A program made the translations under genes and the position numbers. DNA of 64,000 nucleotides, from contig NC_081406.1 in assembly GCF_030272615.1 (NCBI RefSeq), positions 458,020,072 to 458,084,071 on the forward strand, given 5' to 3'. The notes beneath the pieces are model-generated. The model did no database searches. It was not told the DNA's origin and worked only from the letters and a program-made list of their open reading frames with translations. The stretch comes from Cryptomeria japonica (lineage: Eukaryota; Streptophyta; Pinopsida; Cupressales; Cupressaceae). Shown here piece after piece: positions 1 to 11,482 of this stretch; the stretch's first letter is position 1; each line of letters opens with the position of its first letter.

Positions 1-90
1 ATCTTATGACAATAAATCGGTAGTGGAAATGATCATAACTGAACTGGTAGTGCCTGTACTAGAACATAATACTCAACCAATTACCCTGGT
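1..90 (+). pseudogene. Copia element C, pol fragment (integrase-RT linker), left part
   Basis: This piece aligns by eye with the linker between integrase and reverse transcriptase of the neighbouring copia element A (3735-3812: same order of GACAGTGGAAATGAT-like, GAACCGGTAG-like and CCAGTTACTCTGG-like words). It stops exactly where an LTR begins at 91. The matching continuation is found at 14201, on the far side of element A, so this is the left flank of the insertion. The rest of element C to the left lies outside the window. No open frame of useful length remains. Confidence 0.7.
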
Positions 91-1275
91 TGTTGTCCAT
101 TTGGTGGAATTGATTATGTGTTGCATTGATGTTTTGTCATTGATGTCAACACTAGATGTTTGGATGCTTTAGCAGCACCCTTCTAGTCCCGGTAGGTTGA
201 GTGGTTTTTGGTTAACTTGGATTCGACATGATCTGGTTAACTCTGGTATAATCTGGTGAAGGAATTGGTTTGTTCATAATGCCTATACTCATATTTGGTA
301 AGTTGGTTTTGGTCTGGTGATTGGATGCTATCCTGCTTACATAGAAGATTGGTTTCTGGTTTCAGTGAGGGTTTCACCGATAGATCTTTTGGTGGAGATC
401 TTTGATGAATTGCATAAGTGGTGTTGGTGCAGCTTCTAATAGAGTTTTAGGATGTTGTTGGTAATCTTGTTCGAGACTTGGCATTTGGAGATCATTGCTA
501 AAGAGTGTGGACCTATACTTGGTCCGGGTTGATGTAGGTTATGGACCGACATTAATTTAACATGTGGATAGGAATTATTGTTGTATTTTCGGGATGTCTT
601 TTATTTTAGTCTAAGGCTGACATAGTTTGTAATGATTTAGTTAGTCTATTGTCTGGTAGCCGACCTAATTATTTATGGTTGAGGGTTTGTATAAATAATA
701 TGTAAGATCTCATTGTAGATCATCATGGTTTTCTTAAGAGGTCATGGTCAAGGAATGTGATATGTGAATATTGTAATATCATTTAGACAGAGGAGTTGGT
801 TGATCAATGGAGATCAAATTGGATTTGTAAGAGGATTTATTCCTCCGATATTGAGCTTAACCGGAACTGTACTCAGGCATAGGAGATGCTATCTTTTGCA
901 GTTCAACACCTTTGGATTGTAGTCTGGATTTGTATGTAGTCAGTGAGACTCCTTTTGTGATGAGGAGTGTTCTCTAGGTTGTTGGCCTTCCTACAAGTGT
1001 ATGCCCCTTCATTATAAATTCACATACTTACTGCAGAAGTATTATCTAATTGTGGGTAGGCTTCCCACCGTGGTTTTTCCTTTTACCAGGTTTTCCATGT
1101 ATAAATTTTGGTGTTGTGTGGATGGATTTTATTATGTGATTATTGTTTATGCTTAATTGGATTAAATTCTATTCTGGTACTATTGTTTTGAATTGATAAT
1201 GCTTTCGGTAATCTGTGACAACTGATTCACCCCCCTCCTTCTCAGTTGTCTTCCTGTTATCTGAACTGTCTAACA
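91..1275 (+). repeat. 5' LTR of copia A
   Basis: It starts TGTTGTCC and ends TCTAACA, immediately followed by the primer binding site. It matches 13015-14200 along its full length. Near its 3' end lies a perfect 9-bp inverted repeat, GACAACTGA (1217-1225) and TCAGTTGTC (1242-1250), around a C-rich loop. The U3 start carries the shared word TTGTCATTGATGTCAA (about 135-150). Confidence 0.9.
690..697 (+). promoter_or_regulatory. TATA box of the copia A LTR
   Basis: TATAAATA lies about 600 bp into the LTR in the context GTTTGTATAAATAATATG. The same context recurs at the equivalent place in the other LTRs of this family (around 13612 and, on the minus strand, 10822-10828). It is the likely RNA start region, so the U3/R border should lie about 30 bp downstream. 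Confidence 0.55.
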
Positions 1276-1290
1276 ATTGGTATTAGAGTT
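1276..1290 (+). promoter_or_regulatory. Primer binding site of copia A (initiator tRNA-Met type)
   Basis: The sequence right after the LTR, ATTGGTATTAGAG, differs by one base from the plant initiator-Met primer site TGGTATCAGAG. Confidence 0.8.
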
Positions 1291-1333
1291 TTGGTCCTCT
1301 TTGTAGAAAGCTTAATTGCTTGAGGAAGATCCT

Positions 1334-2460
1334 ATGGCAACTAACAGTTCAAGTTCATCTAGATATTTTGGAGCTATTGTTCAAAAGGATATACCGAGGC
1401 TTGAAGGAACAAATTATACAGTATGGAAGATTCAGATGGAGACTGATCTAAGATCTCTTGGCAAGGATATTTGGGAGGTCACACAAAATGGTGTCACACC
1501 CTTTAATTTGGGATCTGGAAATCCTCCTTCAGTAAACCTAGACAAGGAGCTTGAGAATGATTGTAGAGAAAGAGAAGCCCTCATGTGCACTTTATAATCA
1601 ACAAATTATGGGATTAATAGACAAATCATCTGGAATGACTATATGGAATAAATTGCAGACACTTTATGAAGGTGACCCTATAGTGAAGATTGCTAAACTT
1701 GATGGTTACCAAGTGAGATATGAAAATATGAAAATGGAAGAAGATGAAAGGATTACTACATTCATGGAAAGAGTCAATGAGATGGTTATGGAAATTCAAT
1801 GTTGTGGTGGAACTCTGAGCGAAGATGAGATTGTTTCTAAAGTCCTGAGAACCCTACCACCAAATTAGAAAATGAAGGCTATTTCTATTAACAAGTTGAG
1901 AACAATGGCTAATACATTTGTCAACAGAGATACTGTGGTTGGGAAACTATCTGCTTTTGAGCTTTAAGAATTTGGACCTTCTGGGGCTATGAAAACTGAA
2001 CCTTCTTTTCATGCATCTACATCTACAACCGGTAAGAAAGATTGGAGAGTTTTATATCCAAAAGAATTAGAAGATATGAAGAGAGAATATGAAGAGTTTG
2101 AGCAACTTGAGGGAATATTTGTTAGAAGAGCACCAAAAGGACTGGTAGGAAGTAAGTATGAAGGAAAAACAACTTTTAATTTTTTTGCATGTAATAAGGT
2201 TGGTCATTTTGCATCTAAATGTCTTGAAAAGAATTTAATATTTGAAGAAAGAATTAAGAGATCATTTAAGCCTAATCAGAACAAATTTAGATTCAAGAAA
2301 AACAAACTATGATACATAGTGGATGAGGAAGGCATTATTGATTCAGATGATGGGCCGGTAGAAGACTTTGCTAGTGGATCCAACAATGGGAAAGAATGGG
2401 TACTCTTGGCTATCAAGGAAGATGATCCGACACTAGAAGAGAATGTACCTTAGGAGAAGG
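1334..2460 (+). pseudogene. Copia A gag remnant (nucleocapsid/UBN2-type Gag)
   Basis: The ATG at 1334 opens a copia Gag. The N-terminal word GTNYTVWKIQME is the usual retro-copia Gag signature, followed by the UBN2-type middle (YEGDPIVKIAKLDGYQVRYE, then MERVNEMV). The frame shifts near 1597 and continues in the +1 frame, with stops near 1866, 1965 and 2310. The zinc knuckle at about 2187-2220 reads FxxCNKVGHFASKC: the first of the four zinc ligands is Phe instead of Cys, whereas copia B keeps it. The protein would package element RNA in cytoplasmic particles. It is now broken. Confidence 0.8.
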
Positions 2461-3780
2461 CACTTACTGCTAAAATTGAGGATAAGGATGAATGGGTAAT
2501 TGGCAGTGGTTGTTCATATCATATGACTAGAGATAAAGGAAAGTTTTTGTTTTTGCAAGAAATTGATGGTGGATTAGTTAGATTTGGAGATGACAAGGCA
2601 TGCATGATTAAGGGAAAAGGAATTATGTCTTTGGATGGTAAGAACAATAATGATAATGTTTATTATGTTGAAGGTTTGAATCATAATAATTTGAGTGTAG
2701 GACAACTAGTAGATAAGGGATTTCAATTACAGTTCAAGGATGGAAAATGCAAAATCGTTAACAGATCTAGCTTGGAGATTGCAACCGGTACATAGACAAA
2801 AGGTAACATATTTCATTTGAACTTCGATGAGAAGACATGTTTGATTACATAGATTGATGAAAGTTGGTTATGGCATACAAGGTTGTGTCATGTAAATTTT
2901 GATTGCATTATGAAGATAGTTTTAACTAAGGTTGTTAGAGATATACCTAAGATTATGAAGCCCCATAATCTGGTATGTAAAGAATGTCACATTGGTAAAT
3001 AGGTTAGAACCTCTTTTAGGAGTATACATGATGAATCAAATAATATTCTTGATCTTATTCACACTAATTTGTGTGGCCCTGGTAGAGTTAAAAGTTTTCA
3101 TGGTGATAGATATTTCATGCTAATCATTGATGATTATTCTAGAATGACGTGGGTTACTTTTTTGAGAGAAAAATTTGAAGCATTTGAAAAATTTAAAATC
3201 TTTAAGGCTAAAGTGGAAACTTAGATAGGATTGGAGATTAAATGTTTGAGATCAGATCATGGTGGAGAATTCACATTGGGTGAGTTTAATAACTTTGGTG
3301 ATAAGCAGGGTATGAGAAGACAATGTTTTGCTCCCCGGACACCTTAGCAGAATGGAGTTGTAGTAAGGGAAAACAAAACTATTTGGATATTGTTAGAACA
3401 ATGATGATGGAAGAAAATATACCTTAGTTAGTACAACGGTTTATACATTTAACAAAGTACATATCAAAGGAGAAACCGGTAAGACACCTTATGAATTATG
3501 GTTTGGCAATACACCTATAGTTAAAAATTCCAAAACCTTTGGTAGTAAATGTTATATCGGGAGAGATGATGCTATTGGGAAATACAATCCTAGAAGTGAT
3601 GAAGGCATATTTCTTGGTTATTCTAATGAAAGCAAATCATATAGATGTTATAACAAGAGATTGCAGAAAAAAGTAGAGAGTGCTAATGTTAAAGTAGATG
3701 AGCTAAGCAAAAGTCAAATCAAAATTTATGAGAAGGAATCGACAGTGGAAATGATTATATTTGAACCGGTAGCACATTTA
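2461..3780 (+). pseudogene. Copia A protease and integrase remnant
   Basis: The protease active site reads WVIGSGCSYHM near 2495-2525, where the catalytic Asp of D-S-G is Gly, so the protease is dead. The GAG-pre-integrase domain follows (WLWHTRLCHVNF, then CKECHIGK) and then the integrase core. The first acidic residue of the D-D-E triad appears as Asn (HTNLCGP); DDYSR and the GGEF segment remain. There are in-frame stops near 2793, 2850, 3001, 3222 and 3345, and the frame is lost after about 3380. Integrase would join cDNA ends to host DNA. All of it is decayed. Confidence 0.8.
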
Positions 3781-4324
3781 TTAGAGTAAAGAGTTGAACC
3801 AGTTACTCTGGAAACATCAAAAAATTCTATAGTAACTGAACAACAGGGAAGAGGAATAGAGAGTTAGAAGACTCCTAGGTATGTGAGATTCAATCATTCT
3901 GAAGATCAAATCATTGGGGATAAGAGCAATGGAGTTATGATAAGAAGAAGACCGGCAACTAATGAGGTATGTTTAATTTCATAAGTTGAACCAGTATGAG
4001 TAATTGAGGCATGTAAGATGAATTTTGGTTAAAAGCTATGGAAGAGGAATTAGATCAATTTGAGAAAAATAACACATGGACTTTGGTTCCCCGGCCTAAA
4101 AATAAAAATGTTATTGGAACTAAATGGGTTTTTAGGAATAAATTGAATGAAGATAGTAAAGTTACAAAGAATAAGGCTAGATTGGTTTTTAAAGGATATT
4201 CTTAGAAGGAAGGAATTGATTATGGAGAAACTTTTGCACATGTAGCTCGGATTGAAGCTGAAAGATTATTTCTTGTCTATGCTTCTTATAAAAAGTACAA
4301 GGTTTATTAGATGGATGTTAAATG
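3781..4324 (+). pseudogene. Copia A reverse transcriptase, N-terminal part
   Basis: RT words visible with frame breaks are NTWTLVPRPKNKNVIGTKWVF, then GIDYGETFA, then VYxMDVKC. The frame is cut at 4324 after the MDVKC codons, which hold the first catalytic Asp, by insertion of element B. It resumes at 11483 with AFL. The last five bases (AAATG, 4320-4324) are repeated at 11483-11487 as the target duplication. Confidence 0.85.
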
Positions 4325-5613
4325 TGTTAGGATAACTGGTGGACAACTGAGAGGGGGGGTGAATCAATTGTCAATAGGTTATATCAATTAATCCACTTTA
4401 CAACCTTAAACCAAAGCACATAAATATTAAATACCAAAATAGCAGAAACAGATACCAGTAAACAATACAACTTAACAATGAAATAGATAATCAACACAAT
4501 GCAACCATACCACATAAAACCATGGTTTGTATGTGGAAAACCCTGGTAAAGGGAAAAACCATGGTGGGAAGCCTACCCACAGTCAGATGATACTCCTGCA
4601 GAAAGTATGTGATATAATGAGGGGCATGCACATGCAGGAAGGCACACTAGCTAGAGCGCACTGCTCATTACAAAAGAGTCTCACTGACTACAAAGAGGTT
4701 AAAACCACCTCAAGCTAATTGGACAACAATCCAGTAGAATGAATTGTCAGAGATAGCATCTACCATGCCTGATTACAGTCCTGGTTAAGCTCAATACCAA
4801 AGGCCTTTAACCTCTTACATAAACCCAATTTGATCTTCAAAAATTGACCAAATCCTGTACCAGAATGATATTACATTATTCACACATTACATTCCAATTC
4901 CTTATCTGTTTTCCACTACCATCATCTACAATGAGATCTTACATTGATTTATACAAACCCTAAGGCCTAAGCCAATTAGGTTGGCCACCTAAAAGATATT
5001 ACAATAAGATCATTACATACATCTATATTACAATGATATGTCATGTCGGCTTTAGACCAAAACAACATTAACCAATCCATAAATCATCCCAGTAACATGT
5101 AGAGAACACGATAACATGATACCGGTCCATAACCTAGATAGGCACTCGACCTATTATGGGTCCACCACACCAAAGCGATGTCTTCAACCAGTCAAAGCTC
5201 AATCAAGATCACCTTCTGCATCTTGAATTCCATCTAGAAGCCGCACCAACACCACTTATGCATCCTGTCAAAGATTCTCAATAAAAGCTTTGCTAGTAAA
5301 ATCTCAAACCCGCATCGGTAAGGTCTTACTAGAGTGTATGATAGAATCCGATCACCAAGTCAATAACAACTGACCAAAACATGCTCCAGGAGCATGTAAC
5401 ACATAGAACCAAACATACTCCATTGATCCAAACATGTCAGAAGTGTCCAACAGATAGTCTCTTCTATTGGTAACACTAGATCTTTTGTCGGTAACCAACC
5501 ATACTAGCTAGTGCCGGTAACAAACCATAACAGCTAGTGTTGACATCAATGACAAAACATCAATGCAATACATAATCAATCTCCCCATAATAAATTTTTC
5601 CATAATGCCAACA
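4325..5613 (-). repeat. 3' LTR of copia B
   Basis: On the minus strand it runs TGTTGGCATTATGG to CTAACA. It is preceded by the polypurine tract AAAGGGGGAGAC (complement of 5614-5625). The U5 stem arms are at 4342-4350 and 4364-4372, 8 pairs plus one G-U in the minus-strand RNA. Confidence 0.9.
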
Positions 5614-5952
5614 GTCTCCCCCTTTGGCATTGATGGAAACACTAGATGTGAAAAATATCTAAGTACTAATAAATGCCAAACAAGTCTCCCCCAATGGAAG
5701 ACAACCAACAATCTCCCCCTTTGAATAATATCTCTGTAAAGCTCTGAAAAACAACTCTTTAAGTTTTCTTTTTCACATCAATATCTCTCCCCCTTTGACA
5801 TAAATGCCAAATATATGACATAGATATCAAAATTTTGTTAATCTCAAAGCTGACTACTCCCCCTGAGTAGTAGCACCACTACATCAATCAGGAACAAAGG
5901 ATAAAGTTGTTGATCCATACTGAAATGATGCACTGCATAATCAACTAAGTCT
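5614..5952 (-). promoter_or_regulatory. Copia B 3' noncoding region with several polypurine tracts
   Basis: On the minus strand GGGGGAGA-type tracts occur at the LTR border (5614-5625) and also near 5682-5692, 5708-5720 and 5785-5796. The hairpin ACTACTC-loop-GAGTAGT lies at 5853-5871, about 80 nt after the RNase H stop. Repeated polypurine tracts before the 3' LTR are a known feature of Sirevirus elements. Only the one at the LTR border is a certain plus-strand primer. Confidence 0.65.
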
Positions 5953-6410
5953 CTATCGGAGGGGTATATCCCCTAACCTGTCTCTCAAATATTCAAATGA
6001 TTCTTTAGACAATGGTTTAGTGAATATATCTGCAATCTTCTCTTTAGTGTTCACATTAACTAATTTGACTTCCTTTTCTTCCACTTTGTCCTTCAGAAAG
6101 TTATACTTTATTAATATGTGCTTAGTCTTAGAGTTAAATACTGGTTTCTTAGACATGTCAATAGTTGCAGAGTTATCACAGTAAATAACTACAGGTTCAC
6201 TACAGTTTACCCCGATATCCTTCAACATTTTCTACATCCATAGGACTTGTGTACAATTAGTTGCTGCTACAACATATTCAACTTCTACAGTAGATAATGA
6301 AATGCATGACTATTTTTGTTGATCCTTAAAACCAGTTTCTTTCCAAGAAAGAAAGCTCCACCAAAAGTGCTCTTCGTGTCATCAGTATCTCCTGCCCAAT
6401 CTGAATCTGT
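5953..6410 (-). pseudogene. Copia B RNase H domain
   Basis: The frame begins around LCAYTDSDWAGDTDD (near 6400) and ends with VNTKEKIADIFTKPLSKESFEYLRDRLG, the usual C-terminus of copia polyproteins, at the stop at 5953. A frameshift lies between about 6285 and 6228. RNase H removes the RNA strand during reverse transcription. Acidic residues (TDSDWAG) are visible. Confidence 0.85.
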
Positions 6411-7760
6411 ATATGCACATAAAGTGAAGTTATCATCTCTAGAATACCATAAGCCATATTTTGTTGTACCTTGCAAACACTGGAATATCCTTTTTACTGT
6501 ACATTCATGGTTTTCTTTAGGATTACTTTGATATCTTGAAATAATACTCACTGCATTCATAATATCTAGTCTAGTCCGAGTTAGATATAACAAGCCACCA
6601 ATCATAGACTTATACCTTATCAAATTTACCAGTGCAGATGTGTCTTTGATAGATAATTTATCACTTGTCATCATAGGAATACTTATCGGTTTGGAATTAT
6701 CCATACCAAACTTCTTCAACAATTCCCTTAGATACTTAGTTTGACAGATAAAAATGACTTTGTCAGTTTGTGTAATCTACAAACCTAAGAAAAATCTCAT
6801 TTCACCAATCATGGACATTTCAAATTTATTCTTCATATTGTTAGAAAATTCCATGCATAATTTATCTTCTCCTCCAAAAATGATATCATCAACAAATACT
6901 TTAATAATCAGAATATCATCATCAGTGATCTTATAATATAAATTATTGTCAGCACTTCCTTTAGTAAAACCAAGCTTCAAAATATATTTATCCAACCTTG
7001 CATATCAGGCTCTATGAGCTTGTTTCAATCCATATAATGATTTATTTAACCTACAAACCATATCCTTGTCATCTGTCAATGAAAAAACATCAAGTTTCTC
7101 AATGTATACCTCTTCTTCAAGTTCACCATTCAAAAATGCACATTTAACATACATTTGATAAACCTTATAGTTCTTATATGTTGTATAGGCAAGAAATAGT
7201 CTAACAACTTCAATTATAGCTACAGGTGCAAATGTCTCACCACAATCAATTCCTTCCATTTGAGAATATCCTTTACAAACTAGTCTAGCCTTGTTTATTA
7301 TAACTTGACCATCCTCATTTGGTTTATTTATGAAAACCCATTTAGTTCCAATAACATTTTTATTTTTAGGTCGGGGAACTAAAGTCCAATTCTCATTCTT
7401 CTCTTTCTGATCTAATTCATCTTCCATAGCCTTTAACCAATGTTTATCTTTACAAGCTTCAATAATAGATGTCAGTTCAACTTGAGAAATAAGACATACC
7501 TCTTTATTTTCCAGTCTTCTTCTTGTCATAAATCCCTTGTTCTTATCTCCAATGATTTGATCTTCATAATAATTTAGTCTTACATACCTTGGAGTCCTCT
7601 GAACTTTAGGTTCACTGATCTGATCATCAATCACAATTGAATTTTTTGATTGTACTGGTGTAACTATCTCAATCTCATGTATCGGTTGAGGTTGGTTCAA
7701 CTATGATCATTTCCACTGCTAGTTCCCTGCCATATGATATAGATTTATTTCTTTATTTCT
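6411..7760 (-). pseudogene. Copia B reverse transcriptase domain
   Basis: RT motifs in order are NWTLVPRPKNKNVIGTKWVF, ARLVCKGYSQMEGIDCGETFAPV, YQMYVKCAFLNGELEEEVYIE, SLYGLKQA, FVDDIIFGGEDKLC, FEMSMIGEMRFFLGL and YKSMIGGLLYLTRTR. The first catalytic Asp (normally YQMDV) is Tyr; the FVDD box is kept. There are stops near 7005 and at 6777-6779 (FFLGL, stop, ITQT). The frame differs from that of integrase, so an indel lies near 7700-7790. Confidence 0.88.
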
Positions 7761-7794
7761 CATCCACTTTCACATTTGCGCTCTCCACAATTTT

Positions 7795-8700
7795 TTACAA
7801 TCTTTTGTTATAACATCTATATGATTTGCTTTGATTTGAATATCCAAGAAATATTCCTTCATCACATCTAGGATCAAACTTCCCAATTGAATCATCCCTT
7901 TTGATATAATATTTACTTCCAAACATTCTAAAATATTTAACAGTAGGTGTATGTCCAGACCATAATTCATAAGGAGTCGTACTTGCTTCACCTTTGATAT
8001 GAACTCTATTGAATGTGTAGACTGTTGTACTCACTTCTTCTCTCTAGTAGATGTGAGGAAAATTGGCTTCCATCATCATGGTTCTTGCTACATCAAAAAT
8101 GGTTCTATTCTTCCTTTCCACTACTCTATTCTACCGAGGAGTCTGAGGTGCAGATAACTGTCTCCTAATTCCATTTGTCTCACAATAGCTATTAAATTCA
8201 TGAGAAGTGAACTCACCACCTTGATCTGATCTTAGACATTTGATTTTTAGTCCAGTTTCAGTTTCTACCTTAGCTTTAAAGATCTTGAATTTCTCAAAAG
8301 CTTCAGACTTTTCCCTCAGAGAAGTCACCCACATCAGTCTAGAATAATCATCAATTATCAGCATGAAGTACCTGTCACCTTGAAAGCTTCTAGTTCTTAT
8401 TGGACCACATAGGTCATCATGAAATAAATCAAGACCATCATTATATTTATCTTGTATGCTCTTAAAATAAGTTCTAACTTTCTTTCCCAATTGACATTCC
8501 TTACATACCGGATTATGAGGCTTCATAATCTTAGGTATATCTCTAACTTCCTTTGTTAAACTGATCTTGACAATACAATCAAAATTAACATGACACAACC
8601 TCCTATGCCATAGCCAACTCTCATCAATATGAGGAGTCAAACATATCTTATTACCAATGTTCATGTGAAATATATTACCTCTAGTCTGATTGCCGGTAGC
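7795..8700 (-). pseudogene. Copia B integrase
   Basis: The HHCC-type segment (WLWHRRLCHVNFD, then VCKECQLGKKVR) is followed by the catalytic core: FHDDLCGP, then LIIDDYSR, then RSDQGGEF, so the D-D-E residues are in place. The C-terminal part (YELWSGHTPTVKYFRMFGSKYYI and FLGYSNQSKSYRCYN) is typical of copia. There are stops near 8131 and 8045. This is the best-preserved integrase in the window. Confidence 0.88.
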
Positions 8701-9000
8701 AATCTCCAAACCAGTCTTCTTAATGATTTTGTATTTTCTATCCTTGAATTGAAGTTGGAATCCCTTGTCCACCAATTGACCAACACTCAAAAGATTATGA
8801 TTTAAACCTTCTACATAATAGACATTGCCAATATTATGCTTACCATCCAAATAAATAGTACCTCTACCTTTGATCAGACATGCTTTTTCATCTCCAAGTC
8901 TTACTTGATCGCCATTGTATTCATGCAAGGAAAAAAATCTCCTTTTATCTTCATTCATATGATGTCAGCATCTGCTATCAATTAACCTTTCATCCTTGTC
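8701..9000 (-). pseudogene. Copia B protease region
   Basis: The active-site stretch reads LIDSRC, stop, HHM (Asp codon at 8977-8979, stop at 8965-8967). D-S-G has become D-S-R and a TGA follows, so the aspartic protease is inactive. Downstream words KGRGTIYLDGKHNIGNVYYVEGLNHNLLSVGQL are those between protease and integrase in copia polyproteins. Confidence 0.8.
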
Positions 9001-10125
9001 TTCAACTTTTGCTACCAGGGCCTTTTCTTCATTCTTGATAGCCGGTTCTGGTTCATCTTCCTTTAGGGCATAGAACACCCATTCATTTCCATTGCCAGAT
9101 CCACTATCAGAGTCTTGTTGGTTCATCAAGTCATCAGTTACTCCTTCCTCATCTGCTATGTAGCATTGTTTATTTCTCTTGAATCTATATTTGTTCTGAT
9201 TAGGCTTGAATTATTTCTTAACTCTTTATTGAAATCTTGCATTCCTTTCAGGACATCTAGATGCAAAATGACCAATCCTATTACATGCAAAACATTTAAA
9301 AGGTTCTTTTCCTTCCTACTTACTTCTTGCCGGTCCTTTAGGTACTCTTCTAGAAAATAAGGCCTTAAGTTTCTCAAATTCTTCATCCTCTTTCCTCATA
9401 TCTTCTATTTATTTTTCATATAGGGCTTTCCAATCATTCTTTTTGGTAGATGATGCTGATGCATGAAAGGCAGGTTCAAATTTTGCTGCTCTAGAAGGTC
9501 CAAATTCTTCAAGCTCAAAAGCAAATAACTTCCCAATCAGAATGTCTTTGTTAACTAAAGTGTTTACCATTGTTCTCAATTCAGTAATTGCAGTTGCCTT
9601 CATCTTGTAAGCTGGTGGAAGGGCTTTCAAGACTTTGGAATCTATTTCATCTTCACTTAGAGATCCTCCACAACATTGAATTCCCATGACAATCTCATTT
9701 ACTCTTTCCATAAATGTAGCAATTCTTTCACTGTCATCCATCTTCAAGTTCTCATATCTCACCTAGTAACCATCAAGTTTAGCAATTTTGACAGTAGGGT
9801 CACCTTCATTCAAATTTTTGAATTTATCCCACATTTCCTTTGCAGATGATTTATCAGTCAATCCCATGATCTAGTGATCAGTAAGTCCACACAGGAGGGC
9901 TTCTCTAGCTCTGCAATCATTCTCAATATTTTTATCCAAGTCTGCAAGAGCAAGATTGCCAGATGTCGGATCATAAGGTGTGTATCCTTTCTCAGTGATC
10001 TCCCAAATATCCTTGCCAATACATCTAAGATGAGTCTCCATTATAATTTTCCATATCCCATAATTTGTTACATCAATCTTAGGGATCTCTCTTCTAAAAA
10101 TAGTTGTCAGTGGATTAGTTTCCAT
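9001..10125 (-). pseudogene. Copia B gag
   Basis: The ATG at 10125-10123 (METNPLTT) lies about 45 nt after the primer site. The order is VTNYGIWKIIMETHLRCIG, then YENLKMDDSERIATFMERVNEIVMGIQCCGGSLSEDEIDSKVL, then a zinc knuckle CFACNRIGHFASRC with all four ligands (near 9280-9250). Stops lie near 9871, 9766, 9409 and 9320 and in the knuckle tail, all in one frame with no frameshift. Confidence 0.85.
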
Positions 10126-10170
10126 GGGATCTACCTCAAGCAGTTAAGCTTGTGAGAAAGAGGACCAAAG

Positions 10171-10183
10171 CTCTGATACCAAT
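10171..10183 (-). promoter_or_regulatory. Primer binding site of copia B (initiator tRNA-Met type)
   Basis: On the minus strand the LTR end CTAACA is followed by ATTGGTATCAGAG, a perfect match to the plant initiator-Met primer site. Confidence 0.88.
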
Positions 10184-11482
10184 TGTTAGGATAACCAGTG
10201 GACAACTAAGAGGGGGCATGAATTAGTTGTCAATAGATTATATCAATTAATCCACTTTACAACCTTAAACCGGAGCACATAAACATTAAATACTGGAATA
10301 ACAGAAATAGATACCGATAGAAACAGATACCGGTAAACAATACAACTTAAGAATGAAATAGATAATCAACACAATGCAATCATACCACATAACACCATGA
10401 TTTGTACGTATAAAACCCTGGTAAAGGGAAAAACTATGGTGGAAAGCCTACCCACAGTTAGATGATACTTTTGCAGAAAGTATGTGATACAATGAGGGGC
10501 CTGCACATGTAGGAAGGCACATTGCCTAGAGCACACTGCTCATTACAAAAGAGTATCACTGACTATAGAGAGGTTATAACCACCTCAAGATTATTGGACA
10601 ACAATCCAATAGAGTGAACTGCCAGAGATAACATCTACCATGCCTGATTACAGTCACGGTTAAGCTCAATATTAGAGGCCTTTGAACTCTTACATAAAAC
10701 CAATTCGATCTTCAATGATCAACCAAATCCTCTACCTAAATGATATTACATTATTCACACATTACATTCCAATTCCTTATATGTTTTCCACTACCATGAT
10801 CTGCAATGAGATGTGACATTGATTTATACAAACCTTAAGGCCTAAACCAATTAGGTTAGCTACCTAAAATATATTACAATAAGATCATTACATACATCCA
10901 TATTACAATGATATGACATGTCGGCTTTAGACCAAAACAACATTAACCAATCCATAAATCATCTCGGTAATGTGTAGAGAACACATTAACATGATATGGA
11001 TCCATAACCTAGTTAGGCACTGGACCTATTATGGGTCCACCACACCAAAGTGATGTCTTCAACCAATCGAATCTCAATCAAGGATCACCTTCTGCATCTT
11101 GAATTCCATCTAGAAGCCACACCAACACCACTTATGCATCTTGTCAAAGATTCTCAGTAAAAGCTCTGCCAGTAAAACCTTAAACCCATGCCAATAAGGG
11201 CTTACTAGAGTGTGATAGCATCCAATCACCAAGTCAATACCAACTAACCAAAACATGCTCCAGAAGCATGTAACACATAGAACCAAACACACTCCATTGA
11301 TCCAAACATGTTGAAAGTGTCCAACAGATAGTCTCTTCTGTTAGTAACACTATATCTTCTGCCAGTAACCAAAACTAGTCTGTCCATAACTAACCATAAC
11401 AGCTAGTGTTGACATCAATAACAAAACATCAATGCAACACATAATCAATCTCCCCATAATCAATTCTTCCATAATGCCAAGA
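10184..11482 (-). repeat. 5' LTR of copia B
   Basis: This is the partner of 4325-5613. The terminal TG on the minus strand has mutated (CCAAGA instead of CCAACA at 11477-11482). The U5 stem is a perfect 9 bp here: GACAACTAA (10201-10209) with TTAGTTGTC (10223-10231). A TATA box (TATAAAT on the minus strand) lies at 10822-10828. Confidence 0.9.

Larger units (their letters stand above)
4325..11482 (-). mobile_element. Ty1-copia retrotransposon B (full-length, nested in A)
   Basis: This minus-strand element has an LTR pair at 4325-5613 (3' LTR) and 10184-11482 (5' LTR) and a primer site at 10171-10183. It is flanked by perfect AAATG duplications (4320-4324 and 11483-11487). Gag, protease, integrase, RT and RNase H lie in copia order. 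It is the youngest layer of the nest. The main reading frame runs from 10125 to about 7790, shifts for the RT part (7700-6285), and returns to the first frame for the end of RNase H. Its family is the same as A and C. Confidence 0.93.
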